DNA of 64,000 nucleotides from G963663315 sp963668255 (lineage in GTDB: Bacteria; Pseudomonadota; Gammaproteobacteria; Arenicellales; Poriferihabitantaceae): NCBI GenBank assembly GCA_965116595.1, contig OZ220708.1:1178001-1242000 (forward strand). The letters are read 5' to 3'. The translations under genes were made by a program, and so were the position numbers. Positions 43,424 through 51,913 of this stretch are shown here, in pieces. The notes under the pieces were generated by a model. It saw only the letters and a list, made by a program, of their open reading frames with translations, searched no databases and was not told the origin of the DNA. Numbering within the stretch: the stretch's first letter is position 1; each line of letters opens with the position of its first letter.

Positions 43424-45748
43424 CTATGGGGCTGTAGAATCCCGATCCACCGCCGTCAACAGCGCCGGCAAGAGCGTCAGGTCTGCAATGAAGGCAAAGG
43501 CAATAATCATTGCGGTCAAGACCCCGACCTGTGCTGTGGGGACAAACGGAGAAAACACGAAAATCAAAAAGCCGGCCACCAGCACAATCGTCGTTGTGAG
43601 CAGGGCCCGGCCAGCCGTGTCAAAGGCGTAACGCACCGCTTGTTCGGGGTCATGGCCGTATTCAAGCCGGGCACGGCGGTACTTGCTGAGAAAATGCACC
43701 GTATCGTCCACGACAATACCGACGGTCATGGCTACCACGACAGATAACGAAAGCCCCACCTGTCCGACCGTCAACCCCCAGACGCCGAAGCCGAGTACGG
43801 CAGGAACCAGGTTCGGAATGATACTTATCAAGCCCAGCCGCAGCGACCGGAAGGCGAACAGGAGAATGGCGGAAATCAACAGGAGCACGACCATTGTCCC
43901 GATAAGCATGGCGTGAATGTTGCGCTGCCCGATGTAGGCGAACAGCGCCGCGGGACCGGCGCTGTTGACGCCGGCCACATGCGGCGCGTTTTCCTTCAGC
44001 CAGGCCTCGGCGCGCGCGTTCAGCTCAAGCAACTCTTTCGAATTCAGTGTGGTCGCCGATACCGCCACTCGCGTGGCTGATTTGGACCTGTCAATCTGAT
44101 TGTTCAGATTCAGTCCCTGTGGGAGCGAAAGCTCGTAAAGCAGCAGGTATTGAGCCACCAGCTCCCTGGTTTCCGGAAGCCTGTAAGCGCTCGGGTCGTC
44201 TCCGTGCAGACTCTGGTTGAGTTGCCGAAAAGTATCGGTGATGACCGACACATGGCGCACAGGGGGCTGCTCACGGTACCAGTCGGCGAAGTTCGAAACC
44301 TCGGCGAGGAAAAGGGGGTCGGTGGCGCCGCCCTCAACAGACGCTTCCAGAGAGTATTCAAGCAGGGTATTACCGCTCAAGTGTTCGTCCATGAAATCCG
44401 TATCTTGCCGGAATTCAACGCCTTCATCGAAGAAATGAACCAGAACATCATTGAGTTGGTTGCGTGGAATGGCGAAAATCATCGTGCATACAACCACCAG
44501 CCATAGCCAAAACAGCGCCTTTCTGTAGCGCAGCACAAAATCCGCCAGGCGGCTCATTGTAAGGCCGCGGAGGCGATGGCCCTTTACGGCCCGAATGGGG
44601 AGAAATGAAAGCAGGGCCGGCAGAAAAGTGACGGAGAGAATGAAGGACGCGGCGATACCGAAAGCGACGAAGTTGCCAAGATGCCGGTAGGGCGGCACTT
44701 CGGAAAAATTCATGCTCAGGAATCCGAGCGCCGTCGTGAAACTTGCCAGAAACACTGGATACAGGTTGAGCCTGATGGATTCGACGATGGCGTCATGCCG
44801 GGAATCCCCGGCGCGCAAGCGCTGCTGTAAGGCCACCAGCAGGTGTACAGAGTTTGCTACTACGATCATCAGCACGATAGTTGGCGCCGGCGAGATTGGC
44901 GGGGAAAAGGGCAACCCGACCCATGCGCCCAGGCCCATTGACGCGAGAATGGAAAAGACGGTGACCATTCCAGTCCCCACCACCCCCACCCAACCCCGGG
45001 TCAGGATGCCGAGGATCAGCGCCATTAGCGCAAGACTGGCAGGCAGAAAGATCATCTGACTGCTGATCGCGGCTTCCAGAAAGGTCTGATTGATCATGAC
45101 CGTGCCGACGATGCGAAGATCCATGTCGGGAAATCGTTGCTCTGCTTTTGCAGCGACGGACCTGGCGAATCCGGCAACTTCGTCCACGGCCCCCAACAGG
45201 TCTTCCTGCGGCAGTTCAACGGTGACGTTCACAACGCTGACATTCGTGTCCCGAGCCAGGATACCGCCCGCAATACGCGGATCGGACAGAGAGATGTCAC
45301 GGATTCGTGAGCGCGCCTCGGCTCGGCTCAGATCCTGCGGATCAACCAGGTCCCGCACATACAACTCGTCGCCGACGGCGGTCGTATATTGAAAATTGGC
45401 AAGCGAGTCGACACGCCTCGCATAGGGTGTCTGCCAGGCGGCTTCCGTGAGCCAGACAGTGGCCGAAAGCGCGTTTTCCGACGTGGCGTCGCCATCGTCC
45501 GGAACAATCAGGAAAATAATATTCTCGCTCTTCCCATAGGTGTTCTCCAGCGCTTCCAGCGCCAGAAGCTGCGGATTGTCCTCGTCGAAGAAAATGCGAT
45601 AGTTGGCCGAGAATTCGAGCCGGGCAATGCCGCTTGCCGCGCCCGCAACCAAGAGCAGCGTGACCAGGATAACCGGCCAGCGGGCCGCGAGCACCCTTTC
45701 GGCAAATCGTGTTGCGAAGGGTTCTCTTTCCATGCCGTGTTTGTTCAC
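43424..45748 (-). CDS. RND/MMPL-family exporter
   Basis: 774 aa with two MMPL repeats: N-terminal TM then a large periplasmic domain (~45-220), a five-helix block (~225-370), second periplasmic domain (~420-600) and final helix block (~610-760) that contains GIVVDDTVHFLSKYRRA. It belongs to the hydrophobe/lipid-carrying RND proteins that usually pair with a LolA-like protein (33590-34486). Start GTG at 45748, overlapping a 51-aa open frame (GTGA); an ATG at 45733 is an alternative. The precursor gene follows 85 nt downstream in the same direction. Confidence 0.87.
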   Translation of the reverse strand: MNKHGMEREPFATRFAERVLAARWPVILVTLLLVAGAASGIARLEFSANYRIFFDEDNPQLLALEALENTYGKSENIIFLIVPDDGDATSENALSATVWLTEAAWQTPYARRVDSLANFQYTTAVGDELYVRDLVDPQDLSRAEARSRIRDISLSDPRIAGGILARDTNVSVVNVTVELPQEDLLGAVDEVAGFARSVAAKAEQRFPDMDLRIVGTVMINQTFLEAAISSQMIFLPASLALMALILGILTRGWVGVVGTGMVTVFSILASMGLGAWVGLPFSPPISPAPTIVLMIVVANSVHLLVALQQRLRAGDSRHDAIVESIRLNLYPVFLASFTTALGFLSMNFSEVPPYRHLGNFVAFGIAASFILSVTFLPALLSFLPIRAVKGHRLRGLTMSRLADFVLRYRKALFWLWLVVVCTMIFAIPRNQLNDVLVHFFDEGVEFRQDTDFMDEHLSGNTLLEYSLEASVEGGATDPLFLAEVSNFADWYREQPPVRHVSVITDTFRQLNQSLHGDDPSAYRLPETRELVAQYLLLYELSLPQGLNLNNQIDRSKSATRVAVSATTLNSKELLELNARAEAWLKENAPHVAGVNSAGPAALFAYIGQRNIHAMLIGTMVVLLLISAILLFAFRSLRLGLISIIPNLVPAVLGFGVWGLTVGQVGLSLSVVVAMTVGIVVDDTVHFLSKYRRARLEYGHDPEQAVRYAFDTAGRALLTTTIVLVAGFLIFVFSPFVPTAQVGVLTAMIIAFAFIADLTLLPALLTAVDRDSTAP

Positions 45749-45900
45749 AGGATCGTGCGATCAGTTCCGGGCGCCCTGGAGGCGAGCGGCGAGCGCGCCG
45801 GTTCGCGGCCCGGAATCCAACTGCGCCGGGAGCGGCCTGATTGGGCCGCGCGTTCCAGGCCCACTGAATCCAGACCAGAATTGATCAAGGTATTAGCCAT
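45745..45900 (-). other. Small open reading frame before the RND gene
   Basis: 51 codons from ATG at 45900 (MANTLINSGLDSVGLERAAQ...), Arg/Ser/Pro-rich toward the end, with its TGA overlapping the GTG start of the RND gene. No Shine-Dalgarno is evident. It could be a leader ORF for translational coupling or mere chance; it does not look like an NHLP precursor. Confidence 0.25.
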
Positions 45901-45934
45901 CCACGGCGGTACAGACTGAAGGTCATAGTAGAGA

Positions 45935-45962
45935 AATATAGTCCACTGGAACGCAATGTCAA
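45935..45962 (-). promoter_or_regulatory. Strong promoter of the RND-precursor unit
   Basis: Minus strand: consensus -35 TTGACA (45957-45962), 16-nt spacer, -10 TATATT (45935-45940). Predicted start near 45928, leaving a leader of about 180 nt before the RND start that contains the 51-codon frame. It lies in the 376-nt gap 45749-46124 between divergent genes; the rest of that gap holds the right direct repeat (46001-46040) and the promoter of the ycaQ-like gene. Confidence 0.6.
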
Positions 45963-46000
45963 TAGAGTGATGGGCTTTCACAAGGCCGGGCGCCGGAACG

Positions 46001-46040
46001 CATTCCAGTATAGCCGGCCAACGGGCGCGGATGCACAACT
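46001..46040 (+). repeat. Right direct repeat flanking the RiPP island
   Basis: 40 nt matching 27054-27094 at 34 of 41 aligned positions, same orientation, sharing CATTC, AGCC, and CGGGCGCGGATGC followed by CAACT after one base. Weaker similarity continues a few bases further. It lies 17 bp before the -10 element of the ycaQ-like gene. Confidence 0.6.
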
Positions 46041-46056
46041 ACTGCAATGCAACAGG

Positions 46057-46062
46057 TATAAT
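46057..46062 (+). promoter_or_regulatory. -10 element upstream of the ycaQ-like gene
   Basis: Perfect TATAAT 62 nt before the chosen ATG at 46125. No good -35 at 17 nt (CACAAC). The -10 sits just outside the right direct repeat, so the gene would keep its promoter whatever lies on the far side of the repeat. Confidence 0.35.
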
Positions 46063-46124
46063 CGCCTGCCAGCCAACAATCTACAATGAAAAATCCGGGT
46101 CATTCACGACACCGGAGAATCAGC

Positions 46125-47354
46125 ATGAAATCCGCAGGCATAATCCGCCCCCTGTCCATACAGGAAGCCAGAAAACTCGCGCTTCATTCGCAAAGAGTGT
46201 TGAACGCCAACCGGCGCGGCAAGGCGATTGACGCTACCTGCGAGGCAATAGATCACCTCGGTTATGTCCAGATCGACACCATTTCGGTCATACAGCGGGC
46301 CCATCACCATACCTTGTGGGTGCGCAATCCGCGCTACCGGCAGGAGCATCTCAGCCAATTGATGCAACAAGGCAGAGTCTTTGAATACTGGTCCCATGCA
46401 GCCGCTATTTTGCCGATCAGCGATTATCGGTTTACATTGCCGGCGAAACGCGAATTCGCTAACGGCAAACGATGGTGGAATGAATGTGATCCCAAAATCA
46501 AGCGCCAGGTGCTGGACCGGATCACTCAGGAAGGCCCTTTGCAGTCAAGGGATTTTCAGAACCACGGCAAAAGACGATTGTCAATGTGGCAGTGGAAACC
46601 CGCTAAAATCGCATTGGAGCAACTGTTCATGGAAGGTCGGTTGATGGTGCTTCGGCGGGACGGATTCCAGAAGGTGTACGACCTTGCGGAGCGGGTGTTG
46701 CCCGACCGGGTTGACACCTCGATGCCGGATAGGGGTGAATTCCTGCGCCACCTGATACTGCGTTATCTGAAAGCCCATGGCTACGGAAGCGCATCGGAAA
46801 TAGCCTGGCTCAGAGACGGTCTAAAGCCGGCCGTCCAGACTGAATTAATGTCGCTGGCAGAAAATGACGAAATCATTCCGGTACAGCTCCCGGTCAAAAA
46901 ACCGGGGCCGGCTTTGTTTGCCTTGCCGGATTATCCCGATCTCGTCAACAAACCGCTGGCCCGGTCCAGGGTCCGGATTTTGTCCCCGTTCGACAATCTG
47001 GTTATCCAGAGAAAGAGAATTAATACCCTGTTCGACTATGACTATCAACTCGAATGTTACGTTCCAGCAGCAAAACGAAAATACGGCTATTTTTGCCTTC
47101 CCGTTCTGTGGGATGGGGATCTGGTGGCACGCATGGACTGTAAGGCTGATCGGCCATCGCAGACCCTGCTTGTCAGGAATATCGCGCTTGAACCCCGTAT
47201 CAACCGGATTGAGGCTTTCTACGCGGGTTTTGCCAGGACGTTGACCGGGTTCATGACGTTCAACCACTGCGATGGCCTGCTTGTGGAGAAAGTGCCTGAC
47301 CATGGGCTGCGAAGTGTTCTCGATTCCGCTCTCGACCCTACGATCCGGAACTGA
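46125..47354 (+). CDS. YcaQ/AlkX-like DNA glycosylase (HTH_42 family)
   Basis: 409 aa built from tandem winged helices of the HTH_42 fold. The catalytic Q-x-D motif is present (GYVQIDTISV, about residues 40-49), which marks the YcaQ/AlkX branch that unhooks interstrand cross-links and excises N7-alkylated purines. The ATG at 46125 has GGAGA six nt upstream and was preferred to the ATG at 46086. It is the first native-looking gene right of the RiPP island. Confidence 0.85.
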   Translation: MKSAGIIRPLSIQEARKLALHSQRVLNANRRGKAIDATCEAIDHLGYVQIDTISVIQRAHHHTLWVRNPRYRQEHLSQLMQQGRVFEYWSHAAAILPISDYRFTLPAKREFANGKRWWNECDPKIKRQVLDRITQEGPLQSRDFQNHGKRRLSMWQWKPAKIALEQLFMEGRLMVLRRDGFQKVYDLAERVLPDRVDTSMPDRGEFLRHLILRYLKAHGYGSASEIAWLRDGLKPAVQTELMSLAENDEIIPVQLPVKKPGPALFALPDYPDLVNKPLARSRVRILSPFDNLVIQRKRINTLFDYDYQLECYVPAAKRKYGYFCLPVLWDGDLVARMDCKADRPSQTLLVRNIALEPRINRIEAFYAGFARTLTGFMTFNHCDGLLVEKVPDHGLRSVLDSALDPTIRN

Positions 47355-47362
47355 AACCTCCT

Positions 47363-48238
47363 GTGTTCCATTCTCTGTCAACGCACAGCAAGGGAATCAT
47401 CATCACCGCGCTCGGTGTGATTGCAATCAGTCCCGATGGATTGCTGAACAGACTGATTACCGCCGACGTGCTGACGATTACGTTCTTCAGGGGATTGTTT
47501 TACAGTTTCGGCATGTTGCTGGTGCTGACGATCCACTATCGAACCCGGATTACCGTGGCGCTGTTTGGCATCGGGTGGCCGGGAGTATGTCTCGCGGCGC
47601 TGTATTTCGTCGGCAACCTGAGTTTCATTTACTCGATAACGCATACCGCGGTGGCCAATACCCTGTTCATTATCAGCACAACCCCCCTGTTCGCCGCGCT
47701 GATTGCCTGGATAATATTCAAGGAGAAGGTGATGCGTCGGACATGGATCGCGATATTTGTTGCCGCGGCCGGGATTGCCGTCATTTGTTCCGGCAAAAGT
47801 ATCATGCCGGACGCGTATCTGGGCAATATTGCGGGCCTGTTTGCAGCGCTCACCCTGGCGGCCAGCTTCACCGTGGTTTCAAAGAATCGGAATATGGATT
47901 TGCTGCCTTCGTTTGTATTCGGAGGTCTTTTATCCGTTCTGGTTTTATTCCCTTTCGTATCCCCGACGCAGACTTCCGCCAGTGATTTGAAATATCTGTT
48001 CCTGATGGGCTTTGTTATGCTGCCGGTAGCGGCCAGCCTGATGTTTATCGGACCCAAATACATCAGCGCGCCCGAAGTCAGTTTGATGATGCTGCTCGAA
48101 TCCATCTTCGGACCGCTCTGGGTCTGGTTTGCGCTCAAGGAACATCCCGGCAACCTCACCCTTGTGGGTGGCTCGATTGTATTGATCACCCTGATCATGC
48201 ATGGTTATCTTGGCATCCGGGATAAAAATCACAGATAA
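47363..48238 (+). CDS. EamA/DMT-family permease
   Basis: 291 aa with ten TM segments in two EamA repeats (TVALFGIGWPGVCLAALYFVG; MMLLESIFGPLWVWFALKEHP near residues 235-255). GTG start at 47363, 8 nt after the glycosylase stop. Substrate unknown. Unrelated in sequence detail to the EamA gene at 18435-19280. Confidence 0.82.
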   Translation: MFHSLSTHSKGIIITALGVIAISPDGLLNRLITADVLTITFFRGLFYSFGMLLVLTIHYRTRITVALFGIGWPGVCLAALYFVGNLSFIYSITHTAVANTLFIISTTPLFAALIAWIIFKEKVMRRTWIAIFVAAAGIAVICSGKSIMPDAYLGNIAGLFAALTLAASFTVVSKNRNMDLLPSFVFGGLLSVLVLFPFVSPTQTSASDLKYLFLMGFVMLPVAASLMFIGPKYISAPEVSLMMLLESIFGPLWVWFALKEHPGNLTLVGGSIVLITLIMHGYLGIRDKNHR

Positions 48239-48259
48239 ACACCTCAGAGAAAATCCACC

Positions 48260-49687
48260 ATGAACAACCTTGAATTATGTTATATGCCGGCAACGGAGAT
48301 GATCCGGCAATTCAAAGCCCGGAAAATTTCACCGCTTGAGGTGATGCAGACGATTATCGATCGCGCTGAATCAACCGAGCCGGTGGTAAACGCGCTCAGT
48401 CATCGATTTTTCGATACGGCAATGAACCAGGCAAAAAAGGCGCAGGAAAAATACGCCCGTGGAAAACGCACCCGCGCGCTGGAAGGGCTGCCGGTCGGCA
48501 TCAAGGACGAAACTGAGGTCAAGGGTATGCCATGCTCGAGTGGCTCCCTCACCCGCAAGGATTACATTGCGGATCGAACCTCGGCGAACAACCAGCGGAT
48601 CATGCGCGCCGGCGGCATCCTGCATGCCCGTACCACCACCCCTGAGTTCTCCTGTGCCGGCTACACCCATTCAAAGCTCTGGGGCATAACGCGCAATCCA
48701 TGGAATCCGGCTTTCACTTCAGGGGGATCATCCGGTGGCGCATCGGCCTCGCTGGCCAGTGGAACCAGCAGTCTTGCCACCGGCTCCGACATCGGCGGTT
48801 CAATTCGTATCCCGGCATCGGCAACCGGGCTGGTCGGTTACAAACCCCCTTACGGGCGTAACCCCGAAGACCCGCCGTTCAACCTTGACCAATACTGCCA
48901 TACCGGGCCGCTGGCGCGTAACGTGTCCGATGCCATACTTCTGCAAAACGTCATGTGCGGACCCCACGACGAAGATATCGCCTCACTCAAGCCCAAACTG
49001 GTGTTACCCGAAACCTACAAACCGATCAGGGGATGGAAAATCGCCTTTTCGATGGACCTTGGGATTTTTGAAGTCGACACCGAAGTACAGAAAAACACCC
49101 TGCACGCGCTGGACGTTTTCCGCAGTCTCGGGGCCAGTGTAGAAGAAGTGGACCTGGGATGGACCGACGAGATTCTACGGGCGGGAATGGACTATCTCGA
49201 TCACATTTTTGGGGTGTCGATGGCCGAAGCCTGGCAGGAACACGGCGACCTGCTGACCAACTACGCAAAACAGTTTGCGGTGCGGGGAAGCCAATCGACC
49301 GCCGAAAAATTCTACAGAAGCCTGGAAGTCACCGCGGGGATGTACCAGACCTTCGGGCCGTTGTTCCGCAAGTACGACCTGTTCGTTTGCCCGACCAACG
49401 CCCTGGCGGCGGTCGCGGCGGAGCACGACCAATCCCGCGACCCGGTTTTTATAAACGGCAAGACAGTTGACCCGCTCCTGGGCTGGGTGCTGACCCTCCC
49501 TTTCAACATGATGAGCCGCTGCCCGGTCATCAGCATGCCATCCGGTCGAACCCGGGATAACGTGCCGACAGGTATTCAACTGGTTGGCCCGACCTATCAG
49601 GACAAGATCGTGTTCCAGGCCGCCATGGCATTCGAAAACGAGGTGGGGCAGTGGTATACCCATGCTGAAAACCGGCCTGCGCTATAA
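48260..49687 (+). CDS. Amidase-signature hydrolase
   Basis: 475 aa. Ser-cisSer-Lys triad: Lys in LPVGIKDETEVKG (about residue 81), cis-Ser in GGSSGG (about 155-160) and nucleophile Ser in GSDIGGSIRIPA (about 175-186). Hydrolyses an amide bond; the family covers GatA-like, aryl-amide and carbamate substrates, and the target here is unknown. ATG at 48260, 21 nt after the permease. Confidence 0.86.
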   Translation: MNNLELCYMPATEMIRQFKARKISPLEVMQTIIDRAESTEPVVNALSHRFFDTAMNQAKKAQEKYARGKRTRALEGLPVGIKDETEVKGMPCSSGSLTRKDYIADRTSANNQRIMRAGGILHARTTTPEFSCAGYTHSKLWGITRNPWNPAFTSGGSSGGASASLASGTSSLATGSDIGGSIRIPASATGLVGYKPPYGRNPEDPPFNLDQYCHTGPLARNVSDAILLQNVMCGPHDEDIASLKPKLVLPETYKPIRGWKIAFSMDLGIFEVDTEVQKNTLHALDVFRSLGASVEEVDLGWTDEILRAGMDYLDHIFGVSMAEAWQEHGDLLTNYAKQFAVRGSQSTAEKFYRSLEVTAGMYQTFGPLFRKYDLFVCPTNALAAVAAEHDQSRDPVFINGKTVDPLLGWVLTLPFNMMSRCPVISMPSGRTRDNVPTGIQLVGPTYQDKIVFQAAMAFENEVGQWYTHAENRPAL

Positions 49688-49714
49688 TCGGTAACCCGCG
49701 GCTGCCCCTGGTTT

Positions 49715-50650
49715 TCAGGCCCGCTTGCTACCCTTCCATTTTTCCTTGCGCTCGGCTTTCATCCGGGCTTTTTCCTCACGCTCACGCTTCACTTCGATCA
49801 TTTCAGCCTCGATCATCGCCGGCGTCTCCCAGGTGATCCGACCCAGCCTGCCATCCCTGATATCAGCAATGACCACCTTGGCTGCCCGATCGAGGTCCAC
49901 TTTCCCGCCTGTGACCAGGCATCCCCGCCGCCGCCCTATCTCCGTCAAAATCTCCTGCTCCGTCGTTTCAACTCCCTCCAGTCGGTATCGCTCAACCAGA
50001 TTTGAAGCATAGTTCTCCTTCATGTAACCGATTGCAAAAAGCGCGATTTCGACATGGGAGATGGCGGTATCCCTGATCGCTCCTGTCACCGCCAGGCGAT
50101 ATCCGGCGTTTCGATTTTCGACATTCGGCCACATCAATCCCGGCGTATCCAGCAAAACGAATCCTGGCTGAATTTCAATAAATTGCTGTTGCCGGGTAAC
50201 CGCGGGCTGATTTCCGGTTTTAGCCACCGCTCTGCCTGCCAGGCGATTGATCAGGGTTGACTTGCCGACGTTCGGAATCCCCATCACCATGGCGGTGATT
50301 CGTGCGCGAGAGCCGCCATTGGCAACATACAATTTCCGGCACAAGCCGGGCGCCCGGGCAGCGCTGCGGCTGTTGCGCAGATCCGCGGGCAGAACCCGGA
50401 CGCCCGGACCAGACTCATAAAATCCTTGCCAGACCTCAGTTAACTCCCGATCTGACAGGTCCGTTTTCGTCATCACCCTGAGACAGGGTTTGTCTCCCCG
50501 CAACCGCGCCAGCATCGGGTTGGCGCTACTGAACGGAATGCGGCCATCGAGTAATTCAATGAACACGTCCACTCTGGAAAAAACCTCCCGGATCTCCTTG
50601 CTGGCCTTGTTCATGTGGCCCGGAAACCACTGTATGCGCTGGTCTGTCAT
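49715..50650 (-). CDS. rbgA: YlqF/RbgA-type ribosome-biogenesis GTPase
   Basis: 311 aa, circularly permuted GTPase: G4-like TKTDLSD (about residues 60-66) comes before the P-loop GIPNVGKST (about 123-131), then DTPGLMWP (about 167-174). N-terminus IQWFPGHMNKA is the family signature. RbgA helps late 50S assembly in Firmicutes; in gammaproteobacteria orthologues are patchy. C-terminus is Lys/Arg-rich. ATG at 50650. Confidence 0.85.
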   Translation of the reverse strand: MTDQRIQWFPGHMNKASKEIREVFSRVDVFIELLDGRIPFSSANPMLARLRGDKPCLRVMTKTDLSDRELTEVWQGFYESGPGVRVLPADLRNSRSAARAPGLCRKLYVANGGSRARITAMVMGIPNVGKSTLINRLAGRAVAKTGNQPAVTRQQQFIEIQPGFVLLDTPGLMWPNVENRNAGYRLAVTGAIRDTAISHVEIALFAIGYMKENYASNLVERYRLEGVETTEQEILTEIGRRRGCLVTGGKVDLDRAAKVVIADIRDGRLGRITWETPAMIEAEMIEVKREREEKARMKAERKEKWKGSKRA

Positions 50651-50720
50651 CTTTCAACTCTGGACGCCAATTCCGGTATTTCGTGAAACCCGGCGGTCAA
50701 TCTGGCACAATTCGTCACTT

Positions 50721-51491
50721 ATGTGTATCCTGTTTCTCGCCATTAACCGACATCCCGACTACCCGTTGATTATTGCGGCCAACCGGGATGAATACCATGA
50801 CCGTCCGAGTCAGGCCATGCACTATTGGCCCGACCACCCGGAAATACTGGCCGGGCGTGATCTGGACAAGGGCGGAAGCTGGCTTGGAGTCAATCATAAA
50901 GGCAGTTTTTGTGCGGTCACAAACTTCCGGACCGGGGCGCCTGTTGTTCCCGACCGGCAAAGCCGGGGCAATCTGGTCCTTGAGTTTCTGGCCAATGATT
51001 CCAGCGGCTTGACCGGGGATGATTTTACAGAATACCTGAAACGTGATTCTATCAGGTTTAATCCGTTCAATCTCATATTTGGCAACCGGGCCGCCATCCG
51101 GATTTTTTGCAGCCAGGACCATTCATTGAAAACGCTGACCGATGGTTATCACAGTGTCTCCAACGGTTACATGGATCACGAATGGCCCAGGATGTCTTCC
51201 GGCGTAAGAAAACTGACCGAAACCGTCGAAAAGCAGTCACCGCTCGGGATAGACGAACTGAACGAAATAATGCACGATCAAACCAAAGCGAGGGATGACC
51301 AGCTACCGGATACCGGGTCAGAGAGAGAGTTTGAACGATGGGTCTCATCTGTCTTTATCCGTGGTGACGACTATGGTACGCGCACCACAACCTGCCTGTT
51401 GTATTCCACGCAGGCGATCACGGCGCATGAAATCAATTATGATCGACAGGGGCAAAGTATCGGGAATCAGGTATTCACGCTGGCTACCTGA
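50721..51491 (+). CDS. NRDE family (TANGO2-like) protein
   Basis: 256 aa starting MCILFLAINRHPDYPLIIAANRDE; the N-R-D-E motif that names the family is at about residues 21-24, after the conserved Cys2. The ATG at 50721 was chosen for that Cys2 N-terminus. Eukaryotic relatives (TANGO2) affect haem/lipid handling; bacterial function is unclear. Divergent from rbgA. Confidence 0.83.
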   Translation: MCILFLAINRHPDYPLIIAANRDEYHDRPSQAMHYWPDHPEILAGRDLDKGGSWLGVNHKGSFCAVTNFRTGAPVVPDRQSRGNLVLEFLANDSSGLTGDDFTEYLKRDSIRFNPFNLIFGNRAAIRIFCSQDHSLKTLTDGYHSVSNGYMDHEWPRMSSGVRKLTETVEKQSPLGIDELNEIMHDQTKARDDQLPDTGSEREFERWVSSVFIRGDDYGTRTTTCLLYSTQAITAHEINYDRQGQSIGNQVFTLAT

Positions 51492-51530
51492 GTGTCGGTA
51501 CTTCATATCAACAACCGGGATTGAAACAAC

Positions 51531-51911
51531 ATGAACTGGCCAAAAAATCAAATGAGCGTCCTGCTCGAACCACTGCAACCCTGTTCCACTTCCCCGATGA
51601 CCGGATTTACCCGTAACGGATGCTGCGAGACCGGCCCCGGCGACCACGGCTCGCATACCGTGTGCGTGCAGGTTACCGATGAGTTTCTGGTCTTCAGCAA
51701 GGCAAAGGGCAACGACCTGAGTACTCCGATGCCCCAATTCGGCTTTTCCGGCTTGCAGGACGGGGATCGCTGGTGTCTGTGCGCCCTGCGATGGGTCGAA
51801 GCGCTGCAAGCCGGCGCGGCTCCCAGAGTGGTCATGCGCGCCACCCATGAAAAAGCGCTGGAACACGTCCGGTTTTCCGACCTCGTCAGCCATGCCATTG
51901 ATGTGTCCTGA
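51531..51911 (+). CDS. DUF2237 family protein
   Basis: 126 aa with the family blocks GFTRNGCCETGPGDHGSHTVC (about residues 25-45) and DRWCLCALRWVEA (about 79-91). Cys-rich near the N-terminus and cytoplasmic. Function unknown in the family. 39 nt after the NRDE gene and 2 nt before the FAD oxidoreductase, so probably co-transcribed. Confidence 0.83.
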   Translation: MNWPKNQMSVLLEPLQPCSTSPMTGFTRNGCCETGPGDHGSHTVCVQVTDEFLVFSKAKGNDLSTPMPQFGFSGLQDGDRWCLCALRWVEALQAGAAPRVVMRATHEKALEHVRFSDLVSHAIDVS

Positions 51912-51913
51912 AC

